Shown piece by piece: positions 19,706 to 28,061 of a DNA stretch of 64,000 nt. Numbering within the stretch: position 1 is the stretch's first letter; every line of letters begins with the position of its first letter. The translations under genes were made by a program, and so were the position numbers. The DNA is from Roseateles terrae. GTDB taxonomy: Bacteria > Pseudomonadota > Gammaproteobacteria > Burkholderiales > Burkholderiaceae_C. Below the pieces are notes generated by a model. That model made no database searches and was not told the origin of the DNA. It worked only from the letters and a program-made list of their open reading frames with translations. The stretch is taken from assembly GCF_014192155.1 (NCBI RefSeq), contig NZ_JACHXO010000010.1:183099-247098 (forward strand), in the 5' to 3' direction.

Positions 19706-20626
19706 TCACGCCGGCAGGAAACCTTCCACCGACAGATATCGCTCGCCGGTGTCGTAGTTGAAGCCGAGCACTCGCGGCTGGTCACCCAGCTCGGGCAACT
19801 TCTTCGCAATGGCTGCCAGCGTGGCGCCGCTGGAGATGCCCACCAGCAAGCCCTCCTCACGCGCGCTGCGACGGGCAAATTCCCGAGCCTCTTCCGCTTC
19901 GACCTGGATGACGCCGTCCAGGAGGTCGGTGTCCAGGTTCTTCGGGATGAAGCCGGCGCCGATGCCCTGGATCGGATGCGGGCTCGGAGCGCCGCCGCTG
20001 ATGACTGGCGACGCGCTGGGCTCCACCGCAAACACCTTCAGCTTCGGCCAGGCCTTCTTCAGCACCCGCGCACAGCCCGTGATGTGCCCGCCGGTGCCCA
20101 CGCCGGTGATCAGCACATCCAGGCCGTCCGGAAAGTCTTCCAGAATTTCCTGCGCAGTGGTGCGCACATGCACCTCCACGTTGGCGCCGTTTTCGAACTG
20201 CTGGGGAATCCAGGCCCCCGGCGTCTGCGCCGCCAGCTCTTCCGCACGGGCGATGGCGCCCTTCATGCCCTTTTCGCGGGGCGTCAGGTCGAAGGTGGCG
20301 CCGTAGGCCAGCATCAGGCGGCGACGCTCGACCGACATGCTGTCCGGCATCACCAGCACCAGCTTGTAGCCCTTCACGGCGGCCACCATGGCCAGACCAA
20401 CGCCGGTATTGCCGGAGGTCGGTTCGATGATGGTGCCGCCCGGCTTCAGCACGCCACGGGCTTCGGCGTCTTCCACCATGGCCAGCGCGATGCGGTCCTT
20501 GATGGAGCCGCCCGGATTGCTGCGTTCGGACTTGATCCAGACCTGCGCCGGCTGGCCGGCGAACAGTCGCTGAAGACGGATGTGGGGCGTGCGGCCGATG
20601 GTGGCCAGGACGTTGTCTGCTTTCAT
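19706..20626 (-). CDS. cysK: Cysteine synthase (O-acetylserine sulfhydrylase A type)
   Basis: 306 residues, fold-type II PLP enzyme making L-cysteine from O-acetylserine and sulfide. The Schiff-base lysine lies in [11 protein letters not shown] (about residue 43); the substrate loop PTSGNTG, the PLP-phosphate loop [10 protein letters not shown] and the GIGAGFIP and GISSGA blocks are all intact. [10 protein letters not shown] and overall spacing favour CysK rather than CysM, but the two are close and the annotation could be either. Start ATG at 20626 gives the usual N-terminus ([10 protein letters not shown]). Confidence 0.9.
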   Translation of the reverse strand: MKADNVLATIGRTPHIRLQRLFAGQPAQVWIKSERSNPGGSIKDRIALAMVEDAEARGVLKPGGTIIEPTSGNTGVGLAMVAAVKGYKLVLVMPDSMSVERRRLMLAYGATFDLTPREKGMKGAIARAEELAAQTPGAWIPQQFENGANVEVHVRTTAQEILEDFPDGLDVLITGVGTGGHITGCARVLKKAWPKLKVFAVEPSASPVISGGAPSPHPIQGIGAGFIPKNLDTDLLDGVIQVEAEEAREFARRSAREEGLLVGISSGATLAAIAKKLPELGDQPRVLGFNYDTGERYLSVEGFLPA

Positions 20627-20673
20627 GGGGGAAGTTCCTGCGGTGAAGCCCCCATGCTAGAGGAAATGGCCGC

Positions 20674-21210
20674 TCAGTTGCTCAGCCGCTTTTCCATGAA
20701 GACCAGTCGGGGATCCGGCGCATGCGGACCGAAGGGTTCGCGGCGGCCATAGCCCATGCGTTCATAGAGGGCCAGGGCTTCCGCCTGGTGCACGCCGGCT
20801 TCGAGCCGCACCAGTGGAATGCCCTGCGCCCGCAAATGGGCTTCGAGCTGTTCCATCAGTGCCTTGGACAGGCCCCGGCCGCGGAAGTGCGGTTGCACGA
20901 ACATGCCCTTGATTTCGCCGTAGGGCTCGTCGCTGTCCTTGATGACCCGGACGGTGCCGCAGCCTGCCAGCCATTCCGCGAGCCAGACGCCCAGAAACAG
21001 CTCCTGGCCGGGGCTGGCTGCGGCGCGGGCCCCGGCGGGGCCGCCCTTGTCGGCAGTGCCGGCGCTCGCGGCATTACCGGCATTTTCGGCACTTCCAGCG
21101 GACGCGGCGGAAGCGGCGGACACGCCAAAAGAAGCCGACATGGCGGCCTCAGATTGTGCCAGCAGGGATTGGGCCGCCTGGCTGCGGGGGTCAAGGGCTA
21201 CGATCTGCAT
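20674..21210 (-). CDS. GNAT-family N-acetyltransferase
   Basis: 178 residues. The acetyl-CoA-binding motif A is FVQPHFRGRGLSKALMEQLE, followed by the C-terminal ALALYERMGYGRREPFG block that is common in GNAT proteins of the YedL/ElaA neighbourhood. Residues about 28-68 are an Ala/Ser/Gly/Asn-rich stretch placed before the first core beta strand (ELFLGVWLAE), absent from most relatives. Substrate unknown. It is divergent from rnpB and 47 bp upstream of cysK on the same strand. Confidence 0.88.
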   Translation of the reverse strand: MQIVALDPRSQAAQSLLAQSEAAMSASFGVSAASAASAGSAENAGNAASAGTADKGGPAGARAAASPGQELFLGVWLAEWLAGCGTVRVIKDSDEPYGEIKGMFVQPHFRGRGLSKALMEQLEAHLRAQGIPLVRLEAGVHQAEALALYERMGYGRREPFGPHAPDPRLVFMEKRLSN

Positions 21211-21307
21211 GGCCGGACACAGGCAAGTCCCGTTCCTGACCGCGAGGCGCCGTGCTCCGGCATCACGTCCCGTTCGCTGCCCGGTCGGCCGGACACCTGC
21301 CGTCCCC

Positions 21308-21313
21308 TACAAT
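21308..21313 (+). promoter_or_regulatory. -10 box of the rnpB promoter
   Basis: TACAAT ends 7 bp before the predicted 5' end of the RNase P RNA (about 21320). The -35 region at the right distance is GC-rich and poorly matched. Confidence 0.6.
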
Positions 21314-21319
21314 GGCCAG

Positions 21320-21660
21320 GTGAAGCAAGCCAGACCGCCGCTGGTGCAATCGTGGAAACACGGCACTGGAGGAAGGTCCGGACTGCATAGAGCGGCGTAG
21401 CAGCTAACGGCTGCCCGGCGAAAGCCGAGGATCAGAGCAACAGAGACGAGTCGGACGGGGCCTGCCCTGTCCGGGTGAAACGGGCAATCTCTACGCGCAG
21501 CAACACCAAGTAGGCCAGCGTTGATGCGGCTCGCAGAGCTGGCGGGTAGGTGGCACCGAGCCGTGGCAGTGATGCCCGGCCCAGAGGAATGGCGGTCACG
21601 CAGGCAGGTCCGCAAGGACCCGCCTGTGCACAGAATCCGGCCTATCGGCTTGCTTCACAC
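21320..21660 (+). ncRNA. rnpB: RNase P RNA, class A
   Basis: The catalytic RNA that trims tRNA 5' ends. Helix P1 is formed by GTGAAGCAAGCC at the 5' end and GGCTTGCTTCAC at the 3' end. The universally conserved segments are present: GGAGGAAGGTCCGGACT with the following CATAGAGC, the CTAACGGCTG...GAAAGCCGAGGATCAGAGCAACAGAGA stretch (given here in shortened form), GGTGAAACGGGCAATCTC, and the 3' conserved block CAGAATCCGGCCTATCGG. Length of about 340 nt is standard for beta-proteobacteria. Confidence 0.96.
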
Positions 21661-21661
21661 T

Positions 21662-22657
21662 TTATTCATCGTCCCCGGACAGCTGCTCCTGGTCGTTGCG
21701 CTTGCGGGCCTGCTTCTGCAGCGGGGCCTCCAGGCGTTGCAAGGAGTCCACGAAGCTGTCCACCGGCTTGGGCTGCACCAGGCGCAGTGCGGGCGGGGGC
21801 AAGGCGCTCAGGTAGTTGGGTCCCAGCCAGTGCTGCTGCTCGGTGCGGCGGCCAATGGTCAGCGCCAGACCGAGCACGGCCAGCGCGCCAATGCCCACCG
21901 CCAGGCGACGGCTGCGGCGCGGCCACACCACCGACGCATGCCACCACAGCAGCAGTGCGCCGCCGACGGACACCGCCAGGGTGTCAAGCACCATCAGGCG
22001 CGGCCAGGACAGCGCATAGGCCAGGACCGGCAGGGCCGCATCCAGCACCTGGAATGCCACCCCCACCACCAGCGCCCGCCATAGATGCGCGCCAAAGGCG
22101 AACCAGTGGCGGAACAGCTGGGTCACCAGGGCCCAGGAGGCCGCCCAGGCCAGGGCCAGACCCAGCGGCACCAGCACACCGCTGACGCTGTCCACCCAGC
22201 CGGCCGTACCGTCGGTCACCGACCAGTTGGTCAGCCATAGCAGGGCGAGCCACAGCACGATGACGGTGGGCAGTGCCCAGGCCGGACGTGCATCCCGGCG
22301 GCGCGGTTCTTCCGAGCGAGGGAGCAGTTGCTCTTCCGGCAACGGGTCGAGGGCGGTGCGCAGGCGCAGGCGGGTGCTGCCGAGCTGGAGCACCGCGTCG
22401 GACGTCCACGGGGCGGTGGCGCCGGCCGCGAGGCGCTGGGCGTCCAGCCAGCCACCGTTGCGGCTGTCCAGCAGTTCCAGGCGTGGGCCAGCCTCGGTCC
22501 AATGCAGCAGCGCGTGGGCGCCAGCCAGGTGGGGATCGGGCAGGACGAGGTCGGCGGATGGAGCGCGGCCGATCGTCATCGGCCATTGGCGGACCTTGTG
22601 GGTCTCGCGGCAGTGACCCTCGCGGTCCAGGATCTCGATTACCGCGGCGTGGTCCAT
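21662..22657 (-). CDS. FHA-domain membrane protein
   Basis: 331 residues. An N-terminal forkhead-associated domain (about residues 8-102; motifs TIGRAPSADLVLPD, the SRNGGWL loop) is followed by about five hydrophobic segments (residues 128-285) and a charged C-terminal tail. FHA domains bind phosphothreonine peptides. The start overlaps the end of the serine protease gene upstream by 19 bp, so the two are cotranscribed and probably work together, for instance in a regulated envelope process; the exact function is unknown. The gene converges with rnpB and its stop is just past the RNA 3' end. Confidence 0.84.
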   Translation of the reverse strand: MDHAAVIEILDREGHCRETHKVRQWPMTIGRAPSADLVLPDPHLAGAHALLHWTEAGPRLELLDSRNGGWLDAQRLAAGATAPWTSDAVLQLGSTRLRLRTALDPLPEEQLLPRSEEPRRRDARPAWALPTVIVLWLALLWLTNWSVTDGTAGWVDSVSGVLVPLGLALAWAASWALVTQLFRHWFAFGAHLWRALVVGVAFQVLDAALPVLAYALSWPRLMVLDTLAVSVGGALLLWWHASVVWPRRSRRLAVGIGALAVLGLALTIGRRTEQQHWLGPNYLSALPPPALRLVQPKPVDSFVDSLQRLEAPLQKQARKRNDQEQLSGDDE

Positions 22658-24213
22658 GCGAATCCTTGCAGATAGTGGCGCGTCAGGCGGGTGGCGTTGG
22701 CGAAGCTGACGCCGCGGGCGTCGAAGCGGCCAAGCGCGCCCTGGGTGGGCGCATCCACATTGGTGACGAGCACCGAGACGTCGTAGAGCCCTTCCAGCTT
22801 GCGGTAGGCCCGCAGGCAGGCGACGGAGCGCAGGGGCGGACCGTCCTTCTGCTGCACAAAGTCTTCGGTGCAGTAGGGGGCGGTGCGGTCCTTGTCGGCG
22901 CCGCCGAGGCGTTCATTGCGGAAGCTCGCGGAGAACTGGCGGGAGAAGCGCAAGGCGCCGAGCTTGCTGCCGTCGTACGCCTCCTGGGTGACGCCCAGGT
23001 AGCCGGTCTGGAGTTCCTCGCTGATGAACAGCGCCTGTTCCATGCGGCATTGGGTGCGTTGCATCTGGAGGCCTTCGGCGTCCGCGGGGGAGGCGCTGCC
23101 CCAGCAGCGCATGTACTGTTCCTGCGGGATGGGGAGGCGGTAGCGGGGATGGTCCATGCTGCGCCAGGGCTGGGCGATGAAGTTGCGCACCAGCTCGTCC
23201 TGGTAGGCCATCAGCTGTTCCCGGATGCGCGGCCAGGCGGCGCCCTTCATCGGAGTGGCGGCGCGGCTGCGGGCGAGCAGCGCTGCGGCGTGGCCGCCGG
23301 GGACCAGGAAGCTCATCTGCTGGGAGAAGAACATGGTAGAGACGTTGACGCCCACGACTTCGCCCTCCTCGTCCAGCACCGGGCCGCCGCTCATGCCGGG
23401 GTTGATGGAGCCGGAGTAGTAGATGAGCGGGTCGAAGCTGCGTTCGACCAAACCGTTGTAGGTGCCTTCGACGACGGCAAAGGCCACATCGTGCGGGTTG
23501 CCCATGGAGTAAATGCGCTCACCCTTGCCGAGGGGGCGGTCAGCGGGACGGAAGGGCAAGGGCGCGGCGGTCATGCGGTGGACCAGCTCGGGCTTGCCGG
23601 AGAGGCGCAGCAGGGCGAGGTCGCGGCGGACGTCCACATCGAGCAGCTGCAGATCGCCGCTGTCACCGTCGGGGGTGGAAAACTGGAGGCGGTAGCGTTC
23701 GGGTTCGAGGGCGTGTTGACTGACGACGTGGTAGTTGGTGACCACGAGGCCGTCCGAGGTGACGACAAACCCCGACCCCACCGAGGCTTGGGCGCCGTTG
23801 AGCAGGGTGCGGACCTGCAGGAGTTGCGAGCGGGCGCGGTCGTAGAGGCGGCGGGCGCTGGCGGAGAACTGGGTGGGGTGTTTGTCGGGGGACAGGGGTT
23901 TGGCGTTGGCGTTGGCGTTGGCGTTGGCGTTGGCGTTGGCCGTGGCGTTCGGGGTGCCAGGCGTGGCAGACGCTGCAACCGTGGGTACGGAAGTGGGTGC
24001 GGCAGTGGGTGCGGCAGGGAGCGGAGTGGCTGCTGGACCGGCGGCCACAGGGGCCGCAATAGGCTGCTTTGGAGGCGGCTGCGTGGGCTGCGACGCCGGA
24101 TTGGCCGCTTGCGCCCACATCGCCGCAGCACAAAGACTGAAGCTCAAGGCGATTCGGGGCCATCGCCTTTGCAGGCCGTGGCGAGAAGTGACGTCAGTGG
24201 ACAGGTCAGACAA
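22639..24213 (-). CDS. Exported trypsin-like serine protease
   Basis: 524 residues from a TTG at 24213, which has AAGGAG at 9-nt spacing and yields a clear signal peptide (RRWPRIALSFSLCAAAMWAQA). A low-complexity linker with an Asn-Ala repeat follows (about residues 66-88). The S1-type catalytic residues are visible: His in VVTNYHVVSQH, Asp in VRRDLALLRL, Ser in NPGMSGGPVLDEE. No PDZ domain is seen; the C-terminal 200 residues match no family I know. An upstream ATG at 24270 is possible but would bury the signal peptide. The overlap with the FHA gene suggests a functional pair. Confidence 0.86.
   Translation of the reverse strand: MSDLSTDVTSRHGLQRRWPRIALSFSLCAAAMWAQAANPASQPTQPPPKQPIAAPVAAGPAATPLPAAPTAAPTSVPTVAASATPGTPNATANANANANANANAKPLSPDKHPTQFSASARRLYDRARSQLLQVRTLLNGAQASVGSGFVVTSDGLVVTNYHVVSQHALEPERYRLQFSTPDGDSGDLQLLDVDVRRDLALLRLSGKPELVHRMTAAPLPFRPADRPLGKGERIYSMGNPHDVAFAVVEGTYNGLVERSFDPLIYYSGSINPGMSGGPVLDEEGEVVGVNVSTMFFSQQMSFLVPGGHAAALLARSRAATPMKGAAWPRIREQLMAYQDELVRNFIAQPWRSMDHPRYRLPIPQEQYMRCWGSASPADAEGLQMQRTQCRMEQALFISEELQTGYLGVTQEAYDGSKLGALRFSRQFSASFRNERLGGADKDRTAPYCTEDFVQQKDGPPLRSVACLRAYRKLEGLYDVSVLVTNVDAPTQGALGRFDARGVSFANATRLTRHYLQGFAWTTPR
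23905..23940. repeat. Hexanucleotide tandem repeat (GTTGGC)6 in the protease gene
   Basis: Six perfect copies of GTTGGC (minus strand GCCAAC), with degenerate copies on both sides, encode an Asn-Ala run in the linker after the signal peptide. A 6-bp unit changes linker length without shifting frame, so copy number may vary between strains. Confidence 0.9.
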
Positions 24214-24288
24214 GCGACATTGCTCCTTCAAGCGGAATCCCCCTGCGCGGACACTCGATTGGTCCTCCATGCGGAGCTTTGAGCGAAC

Positions 24289-24390
24289 GCGGAGGCCAGG
24301 GGTCCCCTGTTTCCTCCATGTCCCTTCTGCCCAGCTTCGCTGGTCATTCATTCCTAATACTTACGGAAACAGGGGACCCCTGCCCTCCGC
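24289..24390. repeat. Long imperfect inverted repeat (REPIN/MITE-like)
   Basis: GCGGAGGCCAGGGGTCCCCT with the following GTTTCC (24289-24314) is repeated in inverse orientation at 24365-24390 with one mismatch, separated by a 50-bp AT-richer loop. Inside each arm AGGGGTCCCCT is itself palindromic. Two facing REP-like units are the layout of REPIN elements mobilised by RAYT transposases; no transposase gene is in the window. Confidence 0.72.
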
Positions 24391-24484
24391 TTCTCACCAC
24401 CGAGGCCCGCGCTCGAGAAATACCGCGCACCCAAGTATCACCGAGCGCGCCCTTCCCCAAGCAACGCCCGCGGATCTGGCTCCG

Positions 24485-24624
24485 CCAGGCCGCTGGGTGG
24501 CGCCCCCTGGGGGCAGGAGCGGAGCGACTGGGGGGCCAAATCATTCCAGGCCGCTGGGTGGCGCCCCTTGGGGGCAGGAGCGAAGCGACTGGGGGGCCGA
24601 CATTTCCAAAGCGACTGGGGGGCC
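24485..24624. repeat. GC-rich 61-bp direct repeat, two full copies and one partial
   Basis: Copies at 24485-24537 and 24546-24598 differ at two or three bases (CCAGGCCGCTGGGTGGCGCC start, CGACTGGGGGGCC end); a third, partial copy (24606-24624) keeps only the last part and abuts the pyrC stop codon. Each full copy contains a GCCCC...GGGGC hairpin. It fills most of the region between pyrC and the protease gene. Confidence 0.85.
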
Positions 24625-25661
24625 TAAATTTCCATGCGCCAATGCATTGTTTCGCCGCCGCGAAGGGGCTTGAGCTGGGCAGCTTCGCCGAAAGGCACAG
24701 CCTCGGGCAGGGTCCAGTCCGTCTTGCGCAGGGTCACCCGGGTGGTGTTGCGCGGCAGGTCGTAGAAGTCCGGGCCATTGAAGCTGGCGAATGCCTCCAG
24801 CTTGTCCAGCGCGCCCGCCGCCTCAAACGCCTCGGCATACAGCTCCAGCGCCGACAGCGCCGTGAAGCAGCCCGCGCCGCAGACCGAGTTCTCCTTCATG
24901 ACCGAGGCATGCGGCGCACTGTCCGTGCCCAGGAAGAATTGGGGGCTGCCCGAGGTCGCGGCCTTGATCAGGGCCAGGCGATGCTCCTCACGCTTGAGCA
25001 CCGGCAGGCAGTAGTAGTGCGGACGCAATCCACCCATGAAGATGGCGTTGCGGTTGTAGAGCAGATGCTGCGGCGTGATGGTGGCGCCCGTGAAACGATC
25101 CGCATCGGTGACGTATTGCGCCGCTTCCTTGGTGGTGATGTGCTCAAAGACCACCTTCAGCTCCGGGAAGTCCTGGCGCAGCGGACGCATGATGCGGTCC
25201 ACAAAAACAGCTTCCCGGTCGAAGACGTCCACGTCCGGATCGGTGACCTCACCATGCACCAGCAGCAGCAGGCCCGCCTTCTGCATGGCCTCCAGCGTGG
25301 TGTAGGTCTTGCGGATGTCGGTGACGCCCGCGTCGCTGTTGGTCGTGGCACCGGCCGGGTACAGCTTCAGCGCCACCACACCCGCGGCCTTGGCCGCCGC
25401 GATGTCCTCAGGCGTGGTGCGGTCGGTGAGGTACAGCGTCATGAGCGGCGTGAAGTCTACGCCCGCCGGCACCGCCGCCAGGATGCGCGCCCGGTATGCC
25501 TCGGCCTGCGCCGCCGTGGTGATCGGCGGCTTGAGGTTGGGCATGGCAATCGCCCGGGCAAATTGGCGGGCGGTGTAAGGGACCACACTCTGCAGCGCAG
25601 CGCCGTCGCGCAGGTGCACATGCCAGTCGTCCGGACGGATCAGGGAAAGGGTGTCGCTCAT
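24624..25661 (-). CDS. pyrC: Dihydroorotase PyrC
   Basis: 345 residues. Zinc amidohydrolase of pyrimidine synthesis that cyclises N-carbamoyl-L-aspartate to dihydroorotate. Metal ligands visible: WHVHLRD (two His), the carboxylated Lys in [14 protein letters not shown], His in LLVHGEV and FEHITT, Asp in LGTDSAPH. Length and motifs match the class II (E. coli-type) enzyme. The ATG at 25661 gives the family N-terminus ([12 protein letters not shown]); eight extra codons upstream are open but unlikely. Its 3' end runs into a GC-rich tandem repeat. Confidence 0.96.
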   Translation of the reverse strand: MSDTLSLIRPDDWHVHLRDGAALQSVVPYTARQFARAIAMPNLKPPITTAAQAEAYRARILAAVPAGVDFTPLMTLYLTDRTTPEDIAAAKAAGVVALKLYPAGATTNSDAGVTDIRKTYTTLEAMQKAGLLLLVHGEVTDPDVDVFDREAVFVDRIMRPLRQDFPELKVVFEHITTKEAAQYVTDADRFTGATITPQHLLYNRNAIFMGGLRPHYYCLPVLKREEHRLALIKAATSGSPQFFLGTDSAPHASVMKENSVCGAGCFTALSALELYAEAFEAAGALDKLEAFASFNGPDFYDLPRNTTRVTLRKTDWTLPEAVPFGEAAQLKPLRGGETMHWRMEI

Positions 25662-25683
25662 GAGCGCAGATTGTCGCACCGCC

Positions 25684-25717
25684 AATGAAAAAGCCTGCGG
25701 CCACAGGCGCAGGCTTT
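25684..25717 (-). terminator. Terminator downstream of gltL
   Basis: AAAGCCTGCG (25690-25699) and CGCAGGCTTT (25708-25717) form a 10-bp perfect stem with 8-nt loop, followed on the minus strand by TTTCATT. It ends the gltIJKL transcript just before pyrC. Confidence 0.83.
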
Positions 25718-25742
25718 GGAGGTGAACGACTCGATCATGGCT

Positions 25743-25781
25743 TGATCCAGCCGCCTTGCCGGTGACAGACCGGCTGGATCA
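25743..25781 (-). other. Hairpin overlapping the gltL stop codon
   Basis: TGATCCAGCCG and CGGCTGGATCA form an 11-bp perfect stem; the TGA stop of gltL is the first part of it on the minus strand. No T-run follows, and the true terminator lies 30 bp further, so this may protect the mRNA 3' end. Confidence 0.6.
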
Positions 25782-26513
25782 GTGCTGCAGGATCTTCGCC
25801 AGGAAGTCCTTCGCGCGGGGCGAGCGGGCATCCGGATTGTTGAAGAATTCGTCCTTGCTGCAGTCCTCGATGATCTTGCCGGCGTCCATGAAAATGACGC
25901 GGTTGCTGACCTTGCGGGCAAAGCCCATTTCGTGCGTGACGCACATCATGGTCATGCCTTCATTGGCCAGCTGCACCATCACGTCCAGCACTTCGCCGAC
26001 CATTTCAGGGTCCAGCGCGGAGGTGGGTTCGTCGAACAGCATGACGATCGGGTCCATCGACAGCGCACGGGCAATCGCCACACGCTGCTGCTGGCCGCCG
26101 GAGAGCTGCCCCGGGAACTTGTCCTTGTGCGCCATCAGGCCCACCCGGTCCAGCATCTTCAGACCGCGCGCCTTGGCGTCGTCCTTGCTGCGGCCCAACA
26201 CCTTGATCTGCGCCAGCGTCAGGTTGTCCGTCACCGACAGGTGGGGGAACAGCTCAAAGTGCTGGAACACCATGCCCACCCGCGAGCGCAACTTGGGCAG
26301 GTTGGTCTTCGGATCGGTCAGGCTGGTGCCGTCCACCACGATGTCGCCCGCCTGGATGGGCTCCAGCGCATTCACCGTCTTGATCAGCGTGGACTTGCCC
26401 GAACCGGACGGTCCGCACACCACAACGACCTCGCCCTTCTGGATGCTGGTCGTGCAATCGGTCAGCACCTGGAAGGGGCCGTACCACTTGGAGACATTCT
26501 TGATTTCGATCAT
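25779..26513 (-). CDS. gltL: Glutamate/aspartate ABC transporter ATP-binding protein GltL
   Basis: 244 residues, polar amino-acid ABC ATPase. Walker [11 protein letters not shown]-loop [10 protein letters not shown], signature LSGGQQQR, Walker [13 protein letters not shown] and switch His in CVTHEMGFA are intact. It powers the two permeases encoded upstream. It starts 12 bp past the gltK stop and is the last gene of the gltIJKL operon. The specificity for Glu/Asp is inferred from the whole operon. Confidence 0.94.
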   Translation of the reverse strand: MIEIKNVSKWYGPFQVLTDCTTSIQKGEVVVVCGPSGSGKSTLIKTVNALEPIQAGDIVVDGTSLTDPKTNLPKLRSRVGMVFQHFELFPHLSVTDNLTLAQIKVLGRSKDDAKARGLKMLDRVGLMAHKDKFPGQLSGGQQQRVAIARALSMDPIVMLFDEPTSALDPEMVGEVLDVMVQLANEGMTMMCVTHEMGFARKVSNRVIFMDAGKIIEDCSKDEFFNNPDARSPRAKDFLAKILQH

Positions 26514-26525
26514 GGCGCGGGGACC

Positions 26526-27206
26526 TCAGCGAATGATGGCGATCTTCTTCTGCAACCGGCGGACCAGCGTGGACAGGCTGAAGCAGATGACGAAATAAAC
26601 GGCGGCAACCGCCAGGTAGGTTTCAATCGGACGCTGGATGTTCTTTCCGGCCGTCTCGAAACCCTTGAGCAGGTCATAGGCGCCGATGGCATACACCAGC
26701 GACGTGTCCTGGAACAGCACGATGGTCTGCGTCAGCAGCACCGGCAGCATGTTGCGGAAAGCCTGCGGCAGCACCACCAGGCCCATGGTCTGGCGGTAGT
26801 TCATGCCCAGCGCATAGCCGGCAAAGGTCTGCCCCTTGCTCACCGACTGAATGCCCGCGCGCATGATCTCGGAGTAATACGTGGCCTCGAACAGCGTGAA
26901 GGTGATCAGCGCCGTGGTCTCCGGGGCAAAGTTGCCCCAGCCCATCGCCTGGGTGGCATACGGCAGCAGCAGGTAGACCCACAGAATCACCAGCACCAGC
27001 GGAATGGACCGCAGGGTGTCCACATAGATGGCGGCAGGCACCTCCAGCCACTTGCGGCCGGACAGGCGCATCATCGCCAGCAGCGTGCCCAAAACGATGC
27101 CGCCCAGCATGGCCATCAGCGTCAGCTGGAAGGAGAAGATCAGGCCCTTGGAGACATACGCGCTCAGCGTCTCCCAGGTCAGCCGGGAAAAATCGAGATC
27201 GCTCAT
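26526..27206 (-). CDS. gltK: Glutamate/aspartate ABC transporter permease GltK
   Basis: 226 residues, about five membrane helices, HisM-type permease with the EAA-like loop (YYSEIMRAGIQSVSKGQTFA AYALG-type region) that contacts the ATPase. The ATG at 27206 lies 1 bp past the gltJ stop (27208-27210) and gives the usual N-terminus; a longer frame to 27251 would overlap gltJ. Works as a heterodimer with GltJ. Confidence 0.92.
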   Translation of the reverse strand: MSDLDFSRLTWETLSAYVSKGLIFSFQLTLMAMLGGIVLGTLLAMMRLSGRKWLEVPAAIYVDTLRSIPLVLVILWVYLLLPYATQAMGWGNFAPETTALITFTLFEATYYSEIMRAGIQSVSKGQTFAGYALGMNYRQTMGLVVLPQAFRNMLPVLLTQTIVLFQDTSLVYAIGAYDLLKGFETAGKNIQRPIETYLAVAAVYFVICFSLSTLVRRLQKKIAIIR

Positions 27207-27207
27207 G

Positions 27208-27942
27208 TCACTTGGCCCCCAGGATGCCGGGCACGCGCACCGACACTTCAATCAGCTTGGCCACCCGGTTGATGGCAAAGCCGGAGACGAAGTACAAAAG
27301 GGTCACCGGCAGGAAGATCTGCAGGAAGCTGGACTGCTCGGACGCCTGCTGCGCATATTGCGTCAGCTCGGGAATGCCGATGGCAAAGGCCACGGCGGAG
27401 TTCTTGACGATGTTCATGCTTTCGCTGGTCACCGGCGGAATCACGATGCGCAGCGCCATCGGCAGCAGCACATGGCGGTAGGTCTGCGGCAGCGTCAGGC
27501 CCAGCGCCTGACCGGCGTACCGCTGGCCCTTGGGCAGCGTGAGGATGCCGGCCTTGACCTGCTCGGCAATCCGCGCTGAAGTGAAGAGTCCCAGCCCCAC
27601 AAAGGCCAGCACCATCGGCGGCACCGCCTGCGCCGCAGGCAACAGCCGCGGCAGCACGTGATACCAGAGGAACAGCTGGACGATCAGCGGAATGTTGCGG
27701 AACAGCTCCGTCCAGGCCTCCCCCAGCCACGCCACCTTGCGGTTCGGCACCGTGCGCAAAATGCCCACGAGGATGCCCACCACCAGCGCCACCAGCAGAC
27801 CCAGCAGTGCGAGGGTCATGGTCCAGCCCCAGGCATGCACCATCGCATCCAGGTAGGTCTCATAGCCCTTCGCGCCGAAGCATTTCGGTGCGACCTCTTC
27901 GGTCACCATGTCCGTGCAGTACAACTGCCAATCCCAGCTCAT
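27208..27942 (-). CDS. gltJ: Glutamate/aspartate ABC transporter permease GltJ
   Basis: 244 residues, with a cytoplasmic N-terminus of about 35 residues (MSWDWQLYCTD...), typical of GltJ, followed by about five membrane helices and the EAA-type loop (ARIAEQVKAGILTLPKGQRY). It is separated from gltI by a terminator-bearing gap of 119 bp and is nearly fused to gltK. Confidence 0.93.
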   Translation of the reverse strand: MSWDWQLYCTDMVTEEVAPKCFGAKGYETYLDAMVHAWGWTMTLALLGLLVALVVGILVGILRTVPNRKVAWLGEAWTELFRNIPLIVQLFLWYHVLPRLLPAAQAVPPMVLAFVGLGLFTSARIAEQVKAGILTLPKGQRYAGQALGLTLPQTYRHVLLPMALRIVIPPVTSESMNIVKNSAVAFAIGIPELTQYAQQASEQSSFLQIFLPVTLLYFVSGFAINRVAKLIEVSVRVPGILGAK

Positions 27943-27963
27943 GGCCAGCCTCCATCATCCATA

Positions 27964-27994
27964 CAAAAAGGGGCCGCCCCCAGGCCGCGGCCCC
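27964..27994 (-). terminator. Intrinsic (partial) terminator between gltI and gltJ
   Basis: GGGGCCGC (27970-27977) and GCGGCCCC (27987-27994) form an 8-bp GC stem followed on the minus strand by TTTTTGTAT. In an operon of this type such a site lets only part of transcription pass, giving more binding protein than permease. Confidence 0.75.
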
Positions 27995-28020
27995 ATCACA
28001 CACCTTCCAGCGCTTGCGAC

Positions 28021-28042
28021 AAGGCGCCCCGCAGGGCGCCTT
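28021..28042 (-). other. Hairpin directly after gltI
   Basis: AAGGCGCCC and GGGCGCCTT form a 9-bp perfect stem with a CGCA loop, 20 bp past the gltI stop. No T-run follows it, so it is more likely an mRNA-stabilising 3' structure that protects the gltI message, upstream of the true terminator at 27964-27994. Confidence 0.65.
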
Positions 28043-28061
28043 GAGGCTCAGCCGAAAAGCC

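Noticed and set aside
19522..20031. N-terminal extension of the small membrane protein over cysK
   Set aside because: Antisense-phase shadow of cysK, Arg/Ser-rich with no hydrophobic pattern; the ATG at 19521 starts the natural protein.
23905..23940. Hexamer repeat as a possible CRISPR or non-coding array
   Set aside because: The unit is 6 bp without spacers and lies in frame inside the protease linker.
24361..24620. Possible coding region between the protease gene and pyrC (plus-strand frame to 25688)
   Set aside because: The region is made of an inverted repeat and a GC-rich tandem repeat; the frame continues antisense to pyrC and has no family sequence.
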